From assembly GCA_003483675.1 (NCBI GenBank), contig DMYK01000478.1, forward strand, positions 1-9,877: a DNA stretch of 9,877 nucleotides, given 5' to 3'. The notes beneath the pieces are model-generated. The model was not told where the DNA came from. It saw nothing but the letters and a program-made list of their open reading frames with translations, and ran no database searches. A program made the position numbers and the translations under genes. Positions within the stretch are counted from its first letter, which is position 1, and the number at the start of each line of letters is the position of its first letter. Below are positions 7,346 through 9,877 of the stretch, one piece after another. Source of the DNA: Microcoleaceae cyanobacterium UBA11344 (lineage in GTDB: Bacteria; Cyanobacteriota; Cyanobacteriia; Cyanobacteriales; Microcoleaceae).

Positions 7346-7732
7346 CTAGGTGGGGATGGGGCGGGTTTTTATCATTTGTCGGTGGGTATCAAAGATTTCG
7401 GTGAACCCGCCCCTACAGGTTAAAGATCCCCTGATTAAGGAAGGATTCCCACCATTAATCCGTCCCAGAATATTTTGAATATTAGGATTAGTCAAAAAAT
7501 TAGCAATTTGACCTTCCCTGAGATTAAACTGAGTAAAACTATGAAAAAGATTAGCCTTGTCTCCGCTGAAAGCTCCCCCAGAAATGTCGTAGCGATTACC
7601 GTTGGGAGTAACGAGTGTATTCGTACCATCCGGTGCTGGGCTGATGGGTTGCGCGCTGGCGGGGGAAGTCGCGACACTCAACCAGCTAACTATGAATAGC
7701 CATCCAATCCAAGACAGTTTATAATCTATCAT
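7346..7732 (-). pseudogene. Truncated two-partner-secretion (filamentous haemagglutinin N-terminal) exoprotein
   Basis: The first 100 residues (DNA 7433-7732) are the start of a TPS exoprotein: signal peptide (about 1-28, cleavage near SPASA-Q), then DGTNTLVTPNG, YDISGGAFSGDKANLFHSF, QFNLREGQIANFL and NPNIQNILGRINGGNPSLI. These are the hallmarks of the domain recognised by a TpsB outer-membrane transporter. Family members run on for many hundreds of residues, with motifs such as 'NLFLMNPAGIvFG' next. Here the frame instead enters an interspersed repeat (RGGFTEIFDTHRQMIKTRP) and stops after 28 foreign residues. The rest of the gene is not found downstream. A good promoter still precedes it. 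A functional short secreted peptide cannot be excluded but is unlikely. Confidence 0.82.
7358..7416. repeat. GGGGCGGGTT...AACCCGCCCC interspersed repeat that terminates the TPS fragment
   Basis: The terminal arms 7358-7367 and 7404-7413 are perfect 10-bp inverted repeats, followed by TAC. Read on the minus strand, the repeat supplies the foreign tail of the truncated exoprotein. The junction with exoprotein sequence is near 7417-7432. A diverged same-orientation copy lies at 6737-6796. Confidence 0.8.
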
Positions 7733-7753
7733 TCAGTTTTTGAGCTGGTTTTT

Positions 7754-7782
7754 ATATTAAAACATAACTCTAATCTTGTCAA
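7754..7782 (-). promoter_or_regulatory. Sigma-70-type promoter of the truncated exoprotein gene
   Basis: On the minus strand, a perfect -35 TTGACA (7782-7777) is followed by a 17-bp spacer and -10 TAATAT (7759-7754, 4 of 6). The ATG at 7732 lies about 21 bp further on. The -10 could instead be the overlapping TATAAA, which would give a 20-bp spacer. Confidence 0.5.
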
Positions 7783-7864
7783 GTGTCAATAGGTATAAAT
7801 TCAATTTTATTTTCCAATCCCAAAAATAAGTAAGCCTACCTAAAAAAAATAGAATACCCAGCTC

Positions 7865-7889
7865 CCCGCAGCAGTTTCAGTGCTGCGGG
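7865..7889. repeat. 9-bp perfect hairpin
   Basis: CCCGCAGCA, a 7-nt loop, then TGCTGCGGG. Flanking ATACCC (7856-7861) and GGGTAT extend the symmetry. No T-run follows closely on either strand, so a terminator is not claimed; it is probably another dispersed palindrome. Confidence 0.7.
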
Positions 7890-8028
7890 TATCTCACAAA
7901 AATTGCAGTTTTCCGATCGCTCAAGCACGCCATTTGTCCAGCGAATAACAGACAAATTAATCCCGCCAACTAGAGTGAGGCCAAGACATTCCCGGTACAA
8001 TTCCTAAAAACAGTTGTGAACAACCTAT

Positions 8029-8113
8029 CTCAGGCATTTAGAGATGAGGTTCAAATAGCGCAGGTGAGTTAGGCAACATCTCCAACGCATCCTCGGCTTC
8101 ACTAAATGCTGAG
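8029..8113. other. Interrupted inverted repeat, possible structured RNA
   Basis: CTCAGGCATTTAG (8029-8041) pairs with CTAAATGCTGAG (8102-8113) over 12 bp with one bulged G. Directly inside, GAGATG (8041-8046) can pair with CATCTC (8077-8082), sharing the boundary base G8041. The two stems could stack in a transcript. No promoter or terminator clearly brackets it. Confidence 0.35.
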
Positions 8114-8411
8114 CCACAGCTCGCCAGCCATATTTTTTGGTGATATACAAAACATTGACTGAACTCGACTGTCGCAAACTTTATATTTTTCAGATGATCT
8201 TTACCAAAACTTCACAAAGCCTCAGTAACATCTTGTATGTATGGATGAAAGCTAATACTTGTAAGTATTGCAGTCAACTTGAGACGGCTGCAAACAGCAA
8301 TAAATGTAGTATTTTGGAAATAAGACGGGCTGAAAATCTTGCTGGTACTGATGGAAAGTGTGGCAGTCTGGTATCAGTGAAAACTCGGAGAGTAGTGGCA
8401 AGTCATTGACT

Positions 8412-8441
8412 CAAAGACACACATACCCAAAGACACACATA
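8412..8441 (+). repeat. 14-bp direct repeat with 2-bp spacer
   Basis: CAAAGACACACATA occurs at 8412-8425 and 8428-8441, separated by CC. It is a short duplication with no known role. Confidence 0.9.
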
Positions 8442-8507
8442 GCTGATACCGATTTGTCGAGCTAATTTTCAAGCAAAGGCGATCGTCCCGTTGATGACAG
8501 TAGGATA

Positions 8508-8515
8508 GCGATCGC
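8508..8515. repeat. HIP1 octamer
   Basis: GCGATCGC is the highly iterated palindrome of cyanobacterial genomes. A near copy, GCGATCGT, lies at 8479-8486. It supports the cyanobacterial origin of the window. Confidence 0.85.
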
Positions 8516-8573
8516 CCCCCTCTAGTCCAGCTTGCTGCCAGCATTCGCAGTCTCAACACCCAACTATAAATAC

Positions 8574-8578
8574 AGGAG
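8574..8578 (+). promoter_or_regulatory. Ribosome binding site deciding the PEP-CTERM start
   Basis: AGGAG lies 10 bp before the ATG at 8589. That ATG begins a normal signal peptide (MTTFTLVKK...), whereas the earlier in-frame start at 8532 would add 19 residues and has no ribosome site. TATAAA at 8565-8570 is too near to serve as a usual -10. Confidence 0.65.
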
Positions 8579-8588
8579 ATTCAGGGCT

Positions 8589-9392
8589 ATGACTACATTT
8601 ACCTTAGTCAAAAAAACATCGTTCACAGTCGCCAGCTTAGCAACAACAATTTTGCTAGGCATCGGCGCACCCGCTCAAGCTTTTATGTTTGGGACGAGCG
8701 GCATCCAGTTCGATCAAGATACAACCGTAAACTTTACATTCGATCAATCTCACGGAGCATACCAGTCCAGCTTGAGGGTAGCCCAAGCCCAGTCGGGAAA
8801 CACTGTCTACAGCAACATAGCCAGCCTATTTTCCGAGGTCAAACCCTCAGATAACGGCTCGGCCAATGAATGGAAGGGAACCTTTGGCAACGCAGTCACC
8901 TCCAACGGCTCGATCGACCAAAATTTCACATTTGTGAAGGATCAAGTTTACGCCCTCCTGCTGTGGAGCGACCTCGGCAGTGGTAATCCGTTGGAGCAGT
9001 ATGCCTCCTCAAGTACCTTCATGAACAGCTCCGCATGGTTTGCCGCCGCCAGCCAATTCCGCAGAAGTGACTGTCTGGTGGCTGGTTGTCAGCAAGCTGT
9101 GTTTGGCGACTTTAGCCTCAACTACAACTCCACGGCTCCATTTAGCGCCGTCAACGGCGGTAGGAGCCTAGAGCAATTTTCATCGGTGACAATGGCCCAA
9201 CTGCTTCAGGGCATAAAAATCTCCTTCGACGATGGCGGAAATGGAAATGACGTTGACTTTCAAGACTTTAGCGTCACGGCTCAGGCAGTCCCCGAACCAA
9301 TCTCAGTCTTGGGTACTATCCTGGGGATCGGGGCTTTGGGCGCGGCGCGAGCCAAAAAAAACATTACCAGCCAGCGAAAAAATGACTTTTAA
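8589..9392 (+). CDS. PEP-CTERM sorting-domain exported protein
   Basis: This is a 267-residue secreted protein. Residues 1-31 form a signal peptide: basic KK, hydrophobic SFTVASLATTILLGIG, then the AxA-type site APAQA before F32. The C-terminus is a PEP-CTERM signal: VPEP (234-237), a small-residue hydrophobic segment (ISVLGTILGIGALGAA) and a basic end (RAKKN). Such signals are processed by an exosortase and place proteins at the cell surface or in extracellular matrix. The middle part is rich in Ser, Asn, Gly and aromatic residues, with a single pair of close cysteines (SDCLVAGC). Its end, FDDGGNGNDVDFQDFSV, is an acidic loop like the 'GGGDxDFND' calcium-type motif seen near the end of DUF4114-like domains; this likeness is weak. 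I do not recognise a named family for the core. No exosortase is near. The gene stands alone, 119 bp before the ATP synthase beta gene, on the same strand. Confidence 0.88.
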   Translation: MTTFTLVKKTSFTVASLATTILLGIGAPAQAFMFGTSGIQFDQDTTVNFTFDQSHGAYQSSLRVAQAQSGNTVYSNIASLFSEVKPSDNGSANEWKGTFGNAVTSNGSIDQNFTFVKDQVYALLLWSDLGSGNPLEQYASSSTFMNSSAWFAAASQFRRSDCLVAGCQQAVFGDFSLNYNSTAPFSAVNGGRSLEQFSSVTMAQLLQGIKISFDDGGNGNDVDFQDFSVTAQAVPEPISVLGTILGIGALGAARAKKNITSQRKNDF

Positions 9393-9467
9393 GTAGCCCC
9401 GTATAAATCTAAATAGTGAGTCTGTTCAGTGGTAATCTGATGAATAGCATTTCTAAATGTTAAGAGT

Positions 9468-9485
9468 TTTTCCAATATCGGAAAA
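9468..9485. other. Weak hairpin in the spacer before the ATP synthase beta gene
   Basis: TTTTCC, a 6-nt loop, then GGAAAA, 26 bp before the start codon. The stem is AT-rich and short, so it is more likely part of the 5' leader than a terminator of the upstream gene. No convincing promoter hexamer pair was found in 9393-9511. Confidence 0.25.
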
Positions 9486-9511
9486 GTAGAATCCTAACAA
9501 AGGCACTATTC

Positions 9512-9877
9512 ATGGTATCCACCGCAGTACAAACCCACGTAGGCTACATCACCCAAATCATTGGGCCAGTTGTAGACGTAAAATTCCCAGGCGGCAAACT
9601 GCCCCAAATCTATAACGCTCTCACCATTTCCGGCAAAAACGAAGCAGGTCAAGACGTTGCCGTCACCTGCGAAGTTCAGCAACTGCTCGGAGACAGTCAG
9701 GTGCGTGCGGTTTCCATGAGTACCACCGACGGTTTGGTGCGTGGCATGGAAGTCGTAGATACCGGGCGATCGATTCAAGTTCCCGTCGGCATCCCGACTC
9801 TGGGCAGGATTTTTAATGTCATCGGCGAACCCGTAGACAACCTCGGTCCGGTCGATACTTCCGAAAGTATGCCCATC
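9512..9877 (+). CDS. atpD: F-type ATP synthase subunit beta, N-terminal part (cut by window end)
   Basis: The first 122 residues are present: [25 protein letters not shown], the beta-barrel crown ([38 protein letters not shown]) and the start of the nucleotide-binding domain with the beta-type signature [18 protein letters not shown]. The Walker A loop GGAGVGKT should follow beyond the edge. The protein is the catalytic subunit of the F1 head, making ATP at thylakoid and plasma membranes. The start is set by AAAGG at 9499-9503, 8 bp upstream, and by the normal N-terminus. In cyanobacteria this gene (also called atpB) is separate from the main atp operon and is followed by the epsilon gene; the unrelated PEP-CTERM gene upstream fits that layout. 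Confidence 0.97.
   Translation, partial: MVSTAVQTHVGYITQIIGPVVDVKFPGGKLPQIYNALTISGKNEAGQDVAVTCEVQQLLGDSQVRAVSMSTTDGLVRGMEVVDTGRSIQVPVGIPTLGRIFNVIGEPVDNLGPVDTSESMPI

Larger units (their letters stand above)
7733..8588. other. Gene-free stretch between the exoprotein remnant and the PEP-CTERM gene
   Basis: No frame here has a credible start, ribosome site or recognisable protein. The longest frame (8137-8409, + strand, TTG start) shows no family motifs or ribosome site. What can be seen is the minus-strand promoter of the remnant, a 9-bp hairpin (7865-7889), an interrupted inverted repeat (8029-8113), a short tandem repeat (8412-8441) and HIP1 sites. The rest looks like decayed intergenic DNA. 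Confidence 0.6.

Noticed and set aside
7475..7699. Plus-strand open frame opposite the exoprotein remnant
   Set aside because: The opposite strand carries a clear signal peptide and TPS-domain motifs; this frame shows none.
8137..8409. Open frame of 90 codons before the PEP-CTERM gene
   Set aside because: TTG start, no ribosome site, odd composition, and no recognisable domain; too weak to call a gene.
9402..9407. TATAAA as -10 of the ATP synthase beta gene
   Set aside because: No -35-like hexamer at a fitting distance, and it lies about 105 bp from the start; it could be chance in AT-rich DNA.
9506..9778. Minus-strand open frame opposite the ATP synthase beta gene
   Set aside because: Shadow of a highly conserved gene whose own protein is unmistakable.

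Overview
The window looks like a chromosomal segment of a filamentous cyanobacterium of the Oscillatoria/Microcoleus type (inference). The evidence is an F-type ATP synthase beta gene that starts its own transcription unit, a HIP1 octamer (GCGATCGC) and other GCGATCG cores, a PEP-CTERM surface protein, very large kinase/ATPase signalling proteins, and several families of short G/C-rich palindromic repeats typical of these genomes.

Layout. 1-4635 (+) is the 5'-truncated end of a giant signalling protein: AAA-type ATPase, helical TPR-like region, GAF, coiled coil and SpoIIE/PP2C-type phosphatase. It is open to the left edge, and its missing N-terminus is probably a Ser/Thr kinase. 4636-4857 is a spacer built almost wholly of palindromic repeats. 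4858-6630 (+) encodes a zinc-ribbon/Ser-Thr kinase/formylglycine-generating-enzyme-like (FGE, C-type-lectin fold) fusion. 6631-7033 holds a hairpin with a T-run and a cluster of interspersed repeats. 7034-7315 (+) is a small DUF2442-like gene. 7346-7732 (-) is a two-partner-secretion exoprotein gene cut off by a repeat. 7733-8588 has no convincing gene. 8589-9392 (+) is a PEP-CTERM exported protein. 9512 to the right edge (+) is the start of the ATP synthase beta subunit.

The main discovery candidate is the 3' end of the kinase-FGE gene. In 6487-6612, twelve codons fall at the variable-loop positions of the lectin fold and all end in C or T. The remaining codons contain no adenine at all. GC rises to 67% (78 of 117 bases in 6487-6603). 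This is the footprint expected of a variable region (VR) of a diversity-generating retroelement (DGR), made by adenine-specific mutagenesis of an AAY-rich template. A 6-bp GC hairpin lies about 65 bp past it, as downstream of other DGR targets. No reverse transcriptase, Avd gene or template repeat lies in the window, so any retroelement must be beyond the edges or elsewhere in the genome.

Working model (inference): a soluble receptor-kinase reads a hypervariable ligand-binding domain, and the adjacent ATPase/GAF/phosphatase protein belongs to the same type of phosphorylation-based signalling. The right-hand genes (exported protein, ATP synthase) look unrelated.
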